Shown: positions 42,761 to 55,387 of the stretch, in pieces
Layout of the letters: the number at the start of each line of letters is the position of its first letter
Position numbering within the stretch: the first letter of the stretch is position 1
Assembly: GCA_028554755.1 (NCBI GenBank)
Contig: JAPTOF010000007.1
Location: forward strand, 12,323,001 to 12,387,000
DNA from: Cordia subcordata
Taxonomy: Eukaryota > Streptophyta > Magnoliopsida > Boraginales > Cordiaceae
Direction: 5' to 3'
Length of the DNA stretch: 64,000 nucleotides
Made by a program: the position numbers and the translations under genes
The notes under the pieces: generated by a model
Seen by the model: only the letters and a program-made list of their open reading frames with translations
Databases searched by the model: none
Told to the model about the DNA's origin: nothing

Positions 42761-45660
42761 CAGATATCTATCTTATACCTATCTTTTCACGATCTTGAGG
42801 GCTTTATCTAAGGGTTGGCAAAACATTCTTTACTATATATTATTTGCAAAGGATCATTACCTTAGCTTAAAGAAAGTGGTAGCATCCAATCGTATGCTTA
42901 GAACTCTTCTAGCAAACGTATTCTCAAATATTGTGACTATCATCTTTGTTTGACGAGAATCTAAAATGAGTCCAACCACCTAGTTTTTAGTCAAACTTCT
43001 CCATAAATAAGCCATTGGTAGTCTTGCATACTTAATGTGCAAAAGAATGATCTCCACCAATTACCAACGCCCCTAGTTGGGATAATAGTGATTCCTGTTA
43101 GTAATACAAGGATAATAAGCCTCACGAGGACTTGTACATGACACAATGTATTTAGAATATCAATGTCTAAGCAATTAGGATTCTACACATGCATATCTTT
43201 CAAAAAAATTTGTCAAACAAATTTTCTTGAACAATGAATTCCTGAAAAGCTTTTCCAGAATTCAATATGTTGAACTATTTCAACATGAAATTAATGTAAG
43301 TGTACTAGTTCAATCAATTAACCTTCCTAATCTATCCATATAGATTATGATCCCAAGCATATAGGATATGTTTCCAAAAACATTCATAGAGAACAAAGAT
43401 AATAGATATAGTTTTCCATTTTATAGTATCAAAAATGTCATCCACACTACTACACTATAAACGACTACACGATTATTAGCCTAGTAAAAAAAATAAGGCA
43501 CTTTTCATTCTTAACGAAGTCATATGTCTTGATACTTTATCAAAATGTAAGTGTTAAACCAAAATACTTGCACAAGACTAGTCATAAGCCTAATAGACAT
43601 ATGCTCTATAATCTTCCCAGTAGTTCTGAACTATTTAGCTGTTTCATACACATCTTCTCTTAGCTCACCTTGAAGGAAAGTAATCTAGGCACTTACTGAT
43701 TAGATTTCATGGTACATACATACATCTCATACATGAATGATACAAATGAGTTCGAGCATCATCACTAGTGGAAATGTCTTGTCATAGTCAAACTACAACA
43801 TTCACAAGGCCTCATAGCACCGAGCTGTGCATTGTAGGTCGTAACCTATTAAAACCTCTTCATGGACCATGTTTGACACTATGGGTCTTACTCGATACGT
43901 GGTCAACTAATGTCCATACATTGTGGACATTTATGGTTTCTTGAAAAAATTGCCTCGAAGTATGCAAGGTCTTAATGTTATGCCTCTACCTAGCATCTTT
44001 ATAAATGATTGAATTCACATCGTTCTCTAGTAGTTCAATAGAATTCTACATTGGATAAGGATTTAACACTTTTCCGTTAGACGTGGTACCTTACCAAATC
44101 ACCTTAGTAATACTTCTTTAATAGGCCCAAGATTTAGTTTCTAACCTTATCTTGTTTTATATGTTCAACTATTAGTGTTCTATCTTTCTATTTAGAACTT
44201 CATAAGCTCATTATCATGAAAATCTTCTTTAAGAAATTCTTTCTTGGAAAGATTCCTTTGAGGTTAATGAATACTCATTATTCACCACCTTTGTAGAAGT
44301 CAAATTCACTAGACTTTCTAAGAAATCTTTCAAACACTTAACAAACTTCAATTCTAGTTTGTCAATGAAAAGATACTTGATGCATGCTGAACATTGCTTC
44401 GACCCTTCAGTAAAAGTGTACAACTTATTATCAAGCCATATCGTATATGGCATCTTATCCACTGACTTGCTAGATGTTGTAGCTCAACATTTAAGCATGT
44501 GTCTCAAATATACATCGAAAGGTTATGGTTAAAACCATAAGTTACATAATGGATCAAACTATATCCAACATTGTTTGATTTCTCCTTTCTAACAAACCAT
44601 TCAATTATAGTAAAGTAGTAGGAGTCCATTATATAAGAATCTTATTCTCTTATAGGCAAACGACAGACTTACTTGAAGCATATTTATTCCTATGACTAGA
44701 TCATAGAATCATATCATCCTAGCCGACATACGCTATGCTAGAAGAATGAGCTTGTTTTAGTTTACAATACATGATAATAACATTATCCATAATAACATTA
44801 GTATAATGTTTATCTCTACTAGTCAATAGTTCCATTATAACAAGTTATAAGGACTATTTGTATCTTATACAAAGCTAGTAAGATCTACTGAATTTTGCAA
44901 GGTGTTATCATATACGCACCTCATGCAGCAACCACTTGCTACTTTTAGTCTTTCGGGATATAACAACACTAGACTTTGAAGACTCTTCTTCTTCTTCTAG
45001 TTTTTGGATATTCAGAGACATATTGCATATGAACCAATTGCTACTATTGGTAAGCTTCTAAACCTCATTTAGTGATCTGGTGGATGATTCACCTCCCACT
45101 GAAATAATGTCCTCTCTAGAAATTGCTTTTCTTAGCAGTTCGAAAGGTCCATTATAGTCAACAATTGACTTGCACATTTGAACCAATTCAAGATGAGAAT
45201 TGAGAGTAATACACCCAATCATCTTTTTAAAAGAAGTAGTCAAGTGACATTTCTTTCTCAATCTCTTATGTCTTATACAATGCATAGACATTCCGTCCCT
45301 TAATCTAAGTGTCGAAGATAGTATATTAGTGTATATGTCTCTCTACACCATCAAATGTGAAGGAAGACTTATCCAACCTTTTGAATGTAGGTCTCTAAGC
45401 TAACATGCCCACTGTCTGCTATGAAGACAATCTTTCACTGCAGATCTTATACCTTATCAACTAATTGATGACCACCCTGACACTTTGTAGCTAATTGGTT
45501 TCACTTATGCCGAGTTTGTTTAAAACATACAAAACACATTTATGATCATGATAAATTTTATCACTATCAAATAGTAATATATCTACAACGTATTGAGATT
45601 TGTGAAAGCAAATAACACATAACAGGATGTAAACATGCTATCGTATATAAATCATCGTTC
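42761..45660 (-). pseudogene. C pol remnants (Copia integrase recognisable)
   Basis: It is heavily decayed. The clearest piece is on the minus strand near 44615-44555, reading NGLLERRNQTMLDIV, the Copia integrase block around the third catalytic Glu (usual form NGVSERRNRTLLDMV). It is followed at 44462-44229 by DKMPYTIWLDNK and KYLF-IDKLE, the integrase C-terminal block. An open stretch at 45291-45058 may be the upstream GAG-pre-integrase region but lacks a clear motif. RT and RNase H should lie at 42761-44200; I could not place their motifs. Confidence 0.6.
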
Positions 45661-46740
45661 TTAAAGGCATGGGCCAATGTCTAAAGGATTCTCCCGCTAT
45701 TTTATTTAGACTAATAGCGTCCACCTTTAGTCCAAAGAGATTTCCAAATTCAAACCCCTTTAGTTGGCACTAAGATCCAAAACAGCTATATATAAGCCCG
45801 ATTGAGGTCAAACCTACCTATGGACACTACTTGGTAGGTTCAAAACCAAATTGCTTCTCCAAACAACTTTCAGTAGTTAATTCTGTCCCAAGCATCTCTT
45901 CAGCAGGACTGAGGTCCTCCACCGAAAAGCTTGGTTAAGTCAAACCATTCATATGAACTCCCAAGATCTTTCTCTAAGCCTAATGAACAAGCCTGACTAA
46001 GGTCAGCCCACCTGCTCATTAGTCTAAAAGAATTCCAAGGGCTTCATATAGTGAATAATAATCTAAATATTCCAGTAAGAGTCAGACCTAAGGGCCTCCG
46101 ACGTTTATGAGAATATTGGGCCCATTATTATTTACTTTAATGGAAGGCAATGATTTAGGCATCTACATGTTCAAACCACTTAATGGACCTATAATTTAGA
46201 GAATTTGGTAGAAATGGTAAGCGCATTTGTTTTATAGCCAAATCCTTTAGTTAATCTAGTTAATTAATCACATTGGTGTACATACAAAACAATATATATC
46301 AACATATATAAGCACATGTGGATAGTTAAAGGATTTTCATAGTGTGGCCCACTAAAGCTATCATAGGTCACTCTATCATGCGAGTAAGGTTATTACCTGT
46401 TAAAATTTAGCAACTTGAATTGGGCTAGGCTTTTTAGTTCTTGGTTATCATCTCCTTGTCTTGATCACGCTAGAACTACTAATTACATTAACTAGAAGAG
46501 GAGCTCCTTCTAAAAGATGGGGATACATTACTTGGGAGAGGGAATTACAACCAGAATTGCAGAGAAGGCTGGGCTCGCAGGCCCAATTTAATCCAAAACA
46601 TTTACAATAATTAATAACCAAACATGTAATAATATGCATGAGATGGAAGCCCATAACCTCACCATAATATGTCATACATCATAACAAAAGTGGAAAGCAA
46701 TTTCATGATTTTATCGCACAATAATTTTACTCGTATTAAA
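45661..46740. other. Non-coding stretch within element C
   Basis: No convincing ORF. It contains several short variants of GACTAAGGTCAGCC or GATTGAGGTCAAACC, loosely repeated at 45800-46090. It belongs to C or to something inserted in C; I cannot decide. Confidence 0.3.
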
Positions 46741-46744
46741 TCAA

Positions 46745-47310
46745 TCCCTCCAATTAATTAAAGCTTTCTTTCTAATTAATTGGGGTCAAAATCTCCATTT
46801 TGACTAGTTAAGGATTTCTAATCAACTAAAAACTCATTTTAAATTAATTGGAGTCAAAATCAAATTTTGACTAGCTTTAGAACGTTATTCAATTAATTGA
46901 TAACTCTTTTCTACTTAATTACGGTCAAAATCACTATTTTGACCAATTATGGGGTAATCCAATTAATTAAAACTCTTTTAAATTAATTAGAGTCAATATC
47001 ATAATTTTGACTTATTAATGGGTCTTTCCCAATTAATTGTTTTAAATTAATTGGAGTCAATATCTCAATTTTGTCTAACTTTGGGTCATTTTTCAATTAA
47101 CTAAACAAATTTCTTTCTCATTAATTGAGGTTAAAATCAGAATTTTGACAAATTAATAGCTTACCCAATCAATTAAAAACATTTTTAAATTAATTTGGCT
47201 CAAAACTAGTTTTTCAAACATTTTGGGCTAATCCAATTAATTAAAACATTTTTAAAGTAATCAAATTTCAAAATCATAATTGTGACTAATTAATAGGCCT
47301 TGTCAACAAA
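46745..47310. repeat. AT-rich tandem array, about 8 units of about 69 bp, each with a hairpin
   Basis: Units share AATTAATTGGAGTCAAAATC followed by a short gap and ATTTTGAC, so each can fold as a GTCAAAAT/ATTTTGAC stem. Unit anchors are at about 46785, 46853, 46924, 46992, 47056, 47130, 47198 and 47267, spaced 64 to 74 bp. Later units are more diverged. Each intact unit carries two inverted TTGAC cores. Origin unknown. Confidence 0.75.
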
Positions 47311-47317
47311 AAATGAA

Positions 47318-47375
47318 AAATTAAATAATAATAATAATAATAATAATAACAATCGTCATCATCATCATCATCATC
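47318..47375 (+). repeat. AAT and ATC trinucleotide microsatellites
   Basis: A run of ATA/AAT repeats (about 47323-47349) is followed by a CATCAT run (about 47352-47374), directly after the tandem array. Confidence 0.85.
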
Positions 47376-48064
47376 TTAAGCTAAAAAACTATCATCTTAT
47401 GAAAAACACTATAGAGAATATATAATAAACATTTTTATCAATCACCCAATCTAATAAGACTTTGTTGAAAATAATAAATAAACTATTTATTAGTATATGA
47501 TTTAGATCACTAATGCTCATTAGATCATGTGCAACTTAAACCTAATTAACTTGTCAAATAATACTAATAATACATTTAACAATATAATAATCCAAATAAC
47601 ATTTATTTGAATTATATTAGGCTATTATCCCTATAATGGCAAAAAACAATTTTGCTTAAAAAAAAAAGCCCAAAAGCATTAATTAAGTCTATACTTAATT
47701 AAAGAACTATTTAATGTCCATTAATTAAGTCTCAAGCCTAACAAATTTATAATTAGGTCAAAACACCTTAGGTCCAAGCTCAATCTAAATCTAATTTGGA
47801 TCTATTATGCTGAGAATATAAACTTGGGTCAAACACAAGCTCACAGATGCCCAAACCTTATCAGGTAATACTTTACGCCCAAAAATAATCCCAACTCAAA
47901 ACAATTTTGATCTAAACAAAATAAGTTTATAGGAAATGCATGCAAAACCAATCCATTTCAAAATTGGAGCTCTATTGGGCCAAAGCGAGTCAAACCCTAA
48001 TGCAACCCCTAGCTGCCATTTCATTTCGTCACCCAGAAACTTAGCCGCCGCCACAAAGCATACC
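47376..48064. other. Unassigned AT-rich stretch left of A3
   Basis: No ORF is supported. The last 60 bp before A3 are GC-richer (GCCGCCGCCACAAAGCA) and look like a 5' leader or promoter-proximal segment on the minus strand. It was probably contiguous with 57031 onward before A3 inserted. Confidence 0.35.
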
Positions 48065-49929
48065 TAATGTGTTGCGCTTTTGTGTGCGTTTACATTGTTA
48101 TTTGCCCATGATTAAGAGGTGTTAAGTGTTCATAAAGATGCATTAGTATAGTGCTTATGATAAGAATAGGCTTAAGTATAAACAATTGTACATATTGAGT
48201 TTAAGAGACAAATTACTACACTAATTACTTGTTTTTAATGATTCAGGTAAACTTTGGGTTAAGACCGAGATTGAATGATGATAGGTAATGAAGATGGGAG
48301 ATCCACGGGTCAAAAAGAGAAGATCTGAGGCCAAAAAGACAAAGAATAGAGGAAGCAAGTCAGTTGAACGACCTAGAAAAAGGAGCCGGTCGACCACTCA
48401 CTCCAAAGAGGTGCTGAAAATAGCCAGACGACTACCCCTCCAGAGCCGATCGACCGACTAGGCCGACCGGCTAGTCCAGAAAGCATCACCAAAAAGCCGG
48501 TCGAGCTAAGAGAAGAAGCCAGTCAACCGGCAATACGCAGTTGCTGATATAAAGAAGCTCGATTTTCAGACTTAAAAATGGGGAATTTTAAAAAGGGAAT
48601 TTAGAGAGACCCAACACACACACAAAAAACCCTAATCTCATCACCTCTCACGCACACAATCACACATCATATCACTTAGAATCAAGTGGATTTAGAGGGT
48701 TTCACATTTGGATTCAAGTTTGCTCAAGAGCTTTCTACAAGATTAGCTAGGATGAAAGGGAAGTTTCATAATCTCTCTTTCATTCTATCTCTTACTATGA
48801 TTGAGTAGACTTATCTAGGGTAATTTAGCTTATATAATGGGCTAAATATATACTCTTATGATATGGGATTTGATGGCTGAATATATACATGTTTTGATTT
48901 TCTTGTGCAAATGGTTATTATCTTATTCATGTCTAAGTGTTTGATAAAATGTCGAGATGAGTAGCATATGTATAAATTGAAGTCTATTTATTACTAAACA
49001 TATCTAATCCATGCTATAATAATGTCTATGTGTTTATATGTGGATTCTATGAAGTGACTAATGCTTATATTCATGTATATATGTATATTTGCATGCCTAG
49101 TAATGAATATGACTTCAATAACACATACTTGTTGGTTGTTAATTGCTTATAATGGTGTAATCCAAGCATGACGATGTTTGGTAGTTGAATAGATCCCATT
49201 ATTCATAAACACCTTGGCCAAGAACATGTATGAATGTGCTAGCAGGTCAGATCCCATTGTAGTGACCTTAGAATGGTAGCAAGTAATTTAGGGCTAACCT
49301 AGGCTGAGTCTCCTTTGGCTTTAAATCTGGCCAATCAGTTTCGAATACGTTTAGATGACCTTAGCGACACTAGGTCTTGGCTTTAAATCTAGCCAATGGT
49401 CTAGGTACGAGGGCAGGTTCATTCTAAGTCACCTAGGAAGCTAATTGATCACTCTTAAGGCCCTAAGTCATAAGGACCAAGCCATAGCTCTAAGAGGTGC
49501 CGCCTAAGGACGGACTCGTACCGAGTCCTGGGGGGAAATTAAGATACTAATTTAGCAACCTAGTTAAGAGCAATCACTAAAGAAAGCCATCATCCATTAA
49601 TCGCATAGCATTTGAGTATGGAATCACCCATTCATAAGTTGAAGTCACCCTAACACCTTTGCATTTGTTAGTTCACTCTAGATTAGCTTGTTCCCCACTT
49701 TCCATTCCCATTGTTTAGTTTAATTTTCTTTAGCTAAAGCTCCCGACCATCCAAAATCCCAAAAGTAGATAGTTTACGTTTCTTTTTCGCCACACTCTAG
49801 AACATACACAAAGAACCCATCTCACAACATAGCCTCCCTGTCAAATCGACCCCGCACTTGCATACACTTTACTTCATCGATCCGTGTACTTACGGGTCTT
49901 TAGAGCTTGTACTGAAGAGACGACTATCA
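48065..49929 (+). repeat. A3 5' LTR
   Basis: It is 1865 bp and starts TAATGTGTTG, where other copies have TGATGTGTTG, so the terminal G is mutated. It ends ACTATCA. The palindrome array is at 48380-48535 with GATATAAAGAAGC at 48547, and hairpin motifs at 49315-49335 and 49376-49396. Confidence 0.9.
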
Positions 49930-49935
49930 AGTTAT

Positions 49936-49953
49936 TGGCGCTGTTGCCTGGGA
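49936..49953 (+). other. A3 primer-binding site (tRNA-Asp type)
   Basis: TGGCGCTGTTGCCTGGGA lies six bases after the LTR. It matches the plant tRNA-Asp 3'-end complement used by Athila elements at 16 of 18 positions. Confidence 0.85.
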
Positions 49954-50204
49954 GGCACGGTGGTTTGCATTCTTTGTCTGTGTGTTTTGGTAGTTGCTTT
50001 TCTTGTTTTCTTGCTTTAGTTTTTTATAGTTTGTTTAGTTTTTACTTATTTTTTTATTGTCTGTATTATCTTGCTTTAGTTTTTGTTTATCTATTTCAGC
50101 TTTTGTTTTTGTTTTTACTAGACTTTCTAGGATTGTGGTTTATTTGCTATAGTTTTAGGAATATTAAAGTTTTCGGGAATTGAAGTGGTTAGAGTTAAGA
50201 TAGT

Positions 50205-51870
50205 TTGTGCATACTTGGTAGGAGATCCCTTAGAAATCCCCTAGTTCCTCTAAATCCTGAACGCGATAGAATTGCAAGACATTTTAGGAATTTAGGAGAT
50301 CTTCTTGAGAAGATGGCCGATCTCAATCATCCTTCTAATCCTCCCATTCCCCCAATGAATCCCATTCTACCTTATGATCACCATGGGCATCAAGCCCAAG
50401 GTCACTTTGGACGAGAACCCCGAAGACCGGATCCACCTATAGATAAGGAACCCACTCTTAGGCAATTCTTTCTCCGCGAAGCCATTGAGCCTAATTTGGC
50501 TATTCAAATTCCAGGTTTGGGGAGACAAACTTCAAGATTAAGCCTAATATGTTGGCCATGCTTCCTTCCTTCTAGGGGAGAAGCAATAAAAGTCCTCTAA
50601 AGCATATTACTGATTTTGTTGAGATGAGTTCCACTCTCCGTGTCCTCAATGTCTCCCAAGAGGTCATACGTCTAAGATTGTTTCCTTTCTTTCTTAAGGA
50701 TAAGGCTAGGGCTTGGTTGCATTCCTTACCCAATGGTTGCATTACTACATGGGCTAAGCTTCAATCTAAGTTCTTTCAAAAATTTTATCCCATGGCCAAG
50801 ACGACCAATCTTAGGACCGCTATTATGACTTTCTCCGAACATAACCTACAATTCTTTCATGAGGCTTGGGAGAGGTTTAAGGACCTCCTTAAACAATGTC
50901 CGCATCACAGGGATGGTAATCATGACCTATTGCAATATTTCTTTTGAGGCTTAAATGAACAAAATAGGATGATGGTCAATGGCACTTCCTGTAGTGGCTT
51001 TTATCTTTTGAGACCAACTGAGGCATGGGAGAAAATAGAGTTGATGGCCAAAAATTCCTTTCAAAATTTTGCTGCAGAAAGGTCTAGTCATGGAGGTAAC
51101 AAGAGAAGTGTTAGTGAGGTTGGAGTTTCTTTAGATTTACTTGCTAAGGTTGTGGCTTTGATGAATAAGCTAGATCAATTCATTTCTTTGTCTCTTTCAT
51201 CCCAAGGTCATAGGACTAGTTCTATAGGTTCTTCCTCCGCCCCTTTAATTGTTGAGGTTTGTGCATTGTGTTCCAAGTCATCTCATGAGACCATAGCTTG
51301 CCCTTTAGCATCCTAATTTCCCAAATTCATGAAGGAACAAGTTTGTGCTACTCAAGGTTGCTCTCATGAGTATAATCTATACTCGAACACATACAATCCA
51401 GGTTGGAGGGGCAACCCAAAATTTTCTTGGAGACAAGGTCAACATGAGTCTAGTTCATATCCCTAGGCCTCACTCAAGCAGCGACCCTATCTTGCTAATG
51501 CTCTAGGGTTTTACCATGTCAATCAATCTAGGCTTCCTAGTGTTCCTCAACCACAAGCACTCCCGGCTACTTCTAGTAGTCAAGCTACTAATGATGATAG
51601 GATTGAGAAGATGTTTCACTTGATGCAGCATGAGCTAGCTAGTTGTAGGCAGCAGATAGAGAATTATTAGGCTAGGGTAGATGCCCAGTTTGGACAGTTT
51701 GCCACACAGATGATCGCTAGAGACCCTGGAAAATTGCCTTCTCAATCGGAGGTGAACCTTAAAGTCCAGTCCTGTTCCTCCACTGATACCACTTATCCCT
51801 CTCAGGCCGTTACCACTCTTAGGAGCACTAGGATAGTGGATAATAGGGTAGGAGTTAACAGCGCCTGCAT
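50205..51870 (+). pseudogene. A3 Gag
   Basis: It starts MCILGRRSLRN at 50205, with a Pro/His-rich N-terminus and EPTLRQFFL. The Gag core follows (LKDKARAWLHSLPNG, WAKLQSKFFQKFYPMAK, FHEAWERFKDLLKQCPHH), then the zinc knuckle CALCSKSSHETIAC (CX2CX4HX4C) near 51262-51303. A Gly/Ser/Tyr-rich stretch and a C-terminal VTTLRS block (near 51805) end it. A single-base loss near 50522 shifts the frame relative to A4; stops occur at about 50947, 51316, 51466 and 51669. Confidence 0.88.
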
Positions 51871-52095
51871 CTAGTGGTCTTTTCAAGTCTAGATAGTCAC
51901 ATAGTATTCTTGTTGAGAGATATTCTAGAAAGGGTCCTGTTGAGAGAGTTCAGCCTACTAGAGACCATAGAGAGAGTACTACTTCCCGCCCTCATCAGGA
52001 GGGAAAGAAGCTTATTGATGATTCCTATGTGTCTAGAGATGTTGCACCTAGAGTTCCCTTCCCATCCGTCTTAAAGAGGCCTACACCTAGTGCTT
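51871..52095 (+). pseudogene. A3 gag-pol boundary with protease deleted
   Basis: The Gag C-terminal region reads to APRVPFPSVLKRP near 52078. Twenty bases later the sequence matches A1 from position 198, deep in the PR-RT linker. The segment holding the protease is therefore missing, probably by an internal deletion at about 52093. Confidence 0.65.
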
Positions 52096-52700
52096 TAAGA
52101 TTGATGTGATCAATTCTTGTGTCCAAGACTTTGTAGAGAGAATTATGACCGATAGAGGAGATTTGAGGAAATTTGAGGAATTGATGTCTAGCTTTGATTT
52201 TGACACCTTAGAGCAAAAATTTGTTGCTTCTACTTCCTTGATTGAGAGCCCTTTGATTGATAAGTCACTTAAGGTTAATCCTTCTAGTCTTAATTCTAAT
52301 GAAGTCCCCATTGACGATGTTGAGGTTGAGTCCTCCATGGTTGAGTGTAGCCTTTCTTTGGAGCTCAAACCCTTTCTCAATCATTTGAAGTATGCATTCC
52401 TAGGCCCTAGTAAGACCCTTTCGGTCATCAGAGCTTCCGATCTTTCTAGTGAGCATGGGAAGCATCTCTTAAAGGTTCTTAGGAAACTTAGGAAAGGCTA
52501 TAGGATGGAAAATTGATGATTTGAGAGGTATTAGCCCTTTAGTTTGCATGTATCATATTCACCTTGAGGATGGAGCCATTTCTTCTAGGGAGATGCAAAG
52601 AAGGCTAAACCCAGACATGAGTGAAGTAGTTAAGAAAGAGATCATTAAGCTTTTAGATGCAGGCATTATCTATCCGATCTCCGATAATGAGTGGGTTAGC
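52096..52700 (+). pseudogene. A3 PR-RT linker and RT start
   Basis: It closely matches A1 190-800: the acidic Ser-rich linker, a block corresponding to KHRKAIGW (here frameshifted near 52495), then EVVKKEIIKLLDAGIIYPISD. A stop in the block around 52709 ends the open frame. Confidence 0.82.
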
Positions 52701-53400
52701 CTGGTCTAAGTTGTCCCTAAGAAGTCTGGGATCACAGTTGTAAAGAATGAGAGAGGAGAGCTTATCTCTACACGTACTCCCACGAGTTAGAGAGTTTGTA
52801 TTGATTATAAGAAGCTCAACTCCAAAACTAGGAAGGATCATTTCCTATTGCCTTTTTTAGATTAGATTTTAGATAGAGTAGCTGGGCATAGCTACTATTG
52901 TTTTCTAGATGGCTATTCAGGTTATAATCAGATCCCCGTGTTTCCCAAACACTAGGAGAAAACCACCTTTACTTGTCCATATGGCATTTTTGCCTATAAG
53001 AGGATGCCTTTTGGTCTTTGTAATGCCCCAGTGACTTTCCAGAGATGTATGATGGTCATTTTTAGTGACATGATTGAGAGGCATTTAGAGATATTTATGG
53101 ATGATTTCTCAGTTTTAGAGATAGTTTTGATGAGTACTTGAGTCATCTCTCTTTAGTCTTAGACTGATGTGTGGAGAAGAATTTAGTGTTGAGTTGGGAG
53201 AAATCCCACTTCATGGTACAACAAGGGATAATGTTGAGTCATATAGTGTCATCTAGTGGTATTCAAGTTGACCAAGCTGAGGTAGAATTGATTGAGAAGT
53301 TGCCTGTTCCTAAGTGTGTTAAGGACATTAGATCTTTTCTAAGACATGCAGGATTCGAAGTAGATTCATTAAGGATTTTAACCACATCACACATCCCTTG
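52701..53400 (+). pseudogene. A3 reverse transcriptase
   Basis: Multi-frame translation shows CFLDGYSGYNQIPV, RMPFGLCNAP, EIFMDDFSV (about 53085-53110), LVLSWEKSHFMVQQG and SFLRHAGF. There are several stops and at least two frameshifts, including a lost base after FMDDFSV. Confidence 0.82.
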
Positions 53401-53930
53401 TCTAGGCTCTTAGCACAAGATATCCCTTTTGACTCTGATGATGAGTGTGTTAGGGCATTCACTAGGCTTAAATCCTCATTGTCTACATCCCTGATTATCC
53501 AGCTACCTAACTATAGTCTCCCATTTGAGGTTATGTATGATACATCCGATTATGCAATAGGAGTTGTTTTAGGTCAAAGGAAGGATAAGGTGCCCAATGT
53601 TGTGTACTATGCTAGCAAGACTCTTGATGAAGTCCAAAAGAACTATGCCACCATAGAAAAAGAGCTTTTAACAGTAGTCTTCTCCATTGACAAGTTTAGG
53701 TCATACATCTTAGGGTCTAAAGTGATTATATACACTAATCATGCAACGTTGAGGTATTTGTTAGCTAAGAAAGAATCTATGGCCCACTTGATTAGGTGGT
53801 TCCTCCTTCTTCAAGAATTTGATATTGAGATCCGAGATAAAAAGGGTAGAGAAAATTTAGTTGCGGATCATCTTTCCCGTCTTGTTAGTGAGCTTCTAGT
53901 GATCCATCCCCTTTTCATGATTCATTTTCC
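53398..53930 (+). pseudogene. A3 RNase H domain
   Basis: This is an open stretch of 194 residues (53398-53982). The first catalytic Asp position reads [13 protein letters not shown], the Glu block reads [10 protein letters not shown], and the next reads [16 protein letters not shown], where Asn replaces the usual Asp. [12 protein letters not shown] ends the domain. The active site is therefore altered. Confidence 0.85.
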
Positions 53931-55170
53931 AATAAACAATTGTTTGCCATTTCTCATCACACACCTTGGTTTGCTCACATAGTTAACTATCTTACCACAG
54001 GGCGATTTCCCTTTCATTAGGAGAAGAGAGAATGGATAGGTTCTTAGCACAAGTTAGACATTTCTTTTGGGAGAATCCCTATCTTTTCAAAGTGTGCGTG
54101 AATCAAATGATTCATCGGTGTGCGCCCAAAGACTAGTATGAGAGCGTGTTAGGCATGTATCATGATAAGGGGTGTGGAGGTCATTTAATGGGGAAAAAGA
54201 CTACCACAAAGGTCTTGCAATGTGGATTATTTTGGCCCATTCTCTTTAGGGATGCCCAAGAATATTGCAAAAAGTGTTTTAAATGTTAACAATCCGGGTC
54301 CATCTCTAGGAGAAACCTGATGCCTTTATCTCCTATTTTTCCATGTGAGTTGTTTGATGTTTGGGGTATAGATTTCATGGGTCCATTTTGCACCTTCCTT
54401 TGGATACCAATATATTTTAGTGGCCGTTGATTATGTGACCAAATGAGTTTAGGAAATTCCCACACACACTAATGACCATAGGGTAGTGGTTAAATTCATT
54501 AAGGAGAACATTTTTTCTCTAGATTTGGAGTCCCTAGGGTCTTGATTAGTGATGGGGGTTTGCATTTTCACTATAGAAATTTAGAGGCCTTGTTGAGAAG
54601 GTACTCGATCACCTACAAGGTAGCTACTCCTTATCACCCACAAACTAGTGGACAAGTAAAGGCATCCAATAGGGAGATCAAGCATGTCTTAGAGAAAACG
54701 GTTAGGCCCAATAGGAGAGATTGGTCTATTAGGCTAAATTATGCTTTGTGGGCTTACCGTACCACTTTTAAAACTCCTATTGGTGAGTCTCCGTATAGAT
54801 CAGTTTATGGGAAAGCTTGTCACTTGCCGATAGAGCTTAAGCATAGAGCTTTTAGGCCATCAAGACCTTAAATTTTGATTTGGCAAAAGCGGGTGAGAAA
54901 AGGAAGCTAGACCTAGCGGAGTTGGAAGAGCTTAGATTTGATATGTATAAGAACGCCAAACTTTATAAAGATAGGATGAAGAGAATTCATGATAAACACA
55001 TTATTAAGAAATCATTCTCTCCCTCCGATAAAGTTTGGTTGTTTAACTCACGATTGAAAATCTTTTCAGATAAGCTTAAGACAAGATGGCATGGTCCATA
55101 TGAGGTGTTAGTTGCCTACCCTTCTGAAGCAGTCAAGATCAAGGACTTGAAGAATGGCCGAGAGTTGAGA
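53931..55170 (+). pseudogene. A3 integrase
   Basis: The zinc-binding region is broken by stops (54130-54290). The core has GIDFMGPF near 54366 followed by a frameshift, then [18 protein letters not shown] (second Asp). The third position is Lys (QVKASN, near 54655), as in A2. The C-terminus (54880-55170) has FDKLKTRWHGPYEV-like GPY/F sequence with His for Asp. The frame ends by deletion into the 3' region at about 55172. Confidence 0.84.
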
Positions 55171-55387
55171 GTCAATCCCATTATGAGTAAAGGGAAGATC
55201 CAAAAAGGCTTAGAGATCTCTCCACAATAGGAATGCCTCCTTCATGCTTCCTAGACTAACCTTGATAGAGAGTCAATCCCTTAGGTGACCCTGTGCATCG
55301 ACTGTAGAAATAAATTTCAGATTGGACTTGCTTGGGGACAAGCAAGGAGATTGCTTGGGGACAAGCAAGGAGAAGGCTTGGGGGTGT
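55171..55387 (+). other. A3 shortened 3' region with tandemly duplicated hairpin and polypurine tract
   Basis: Pol sequence jumps near 55172 to sequence equivalent to A1 4563 onward, so about 1.2 kb including the conserved block is missing. A 23-bp unit containing GCTTGGGGACAAGC is exactly duplicated in tandem (55328-55350 and 55351-55373). GGAGAAGGCTTGGGGG leads into the LTR. Confidence 0.8.

Noticed and set aside
46745..47310. CRISPR-like array
   Set aside because: Units are contiguous diverged tandem repeats without unique spacers, in a plant nuclear context.
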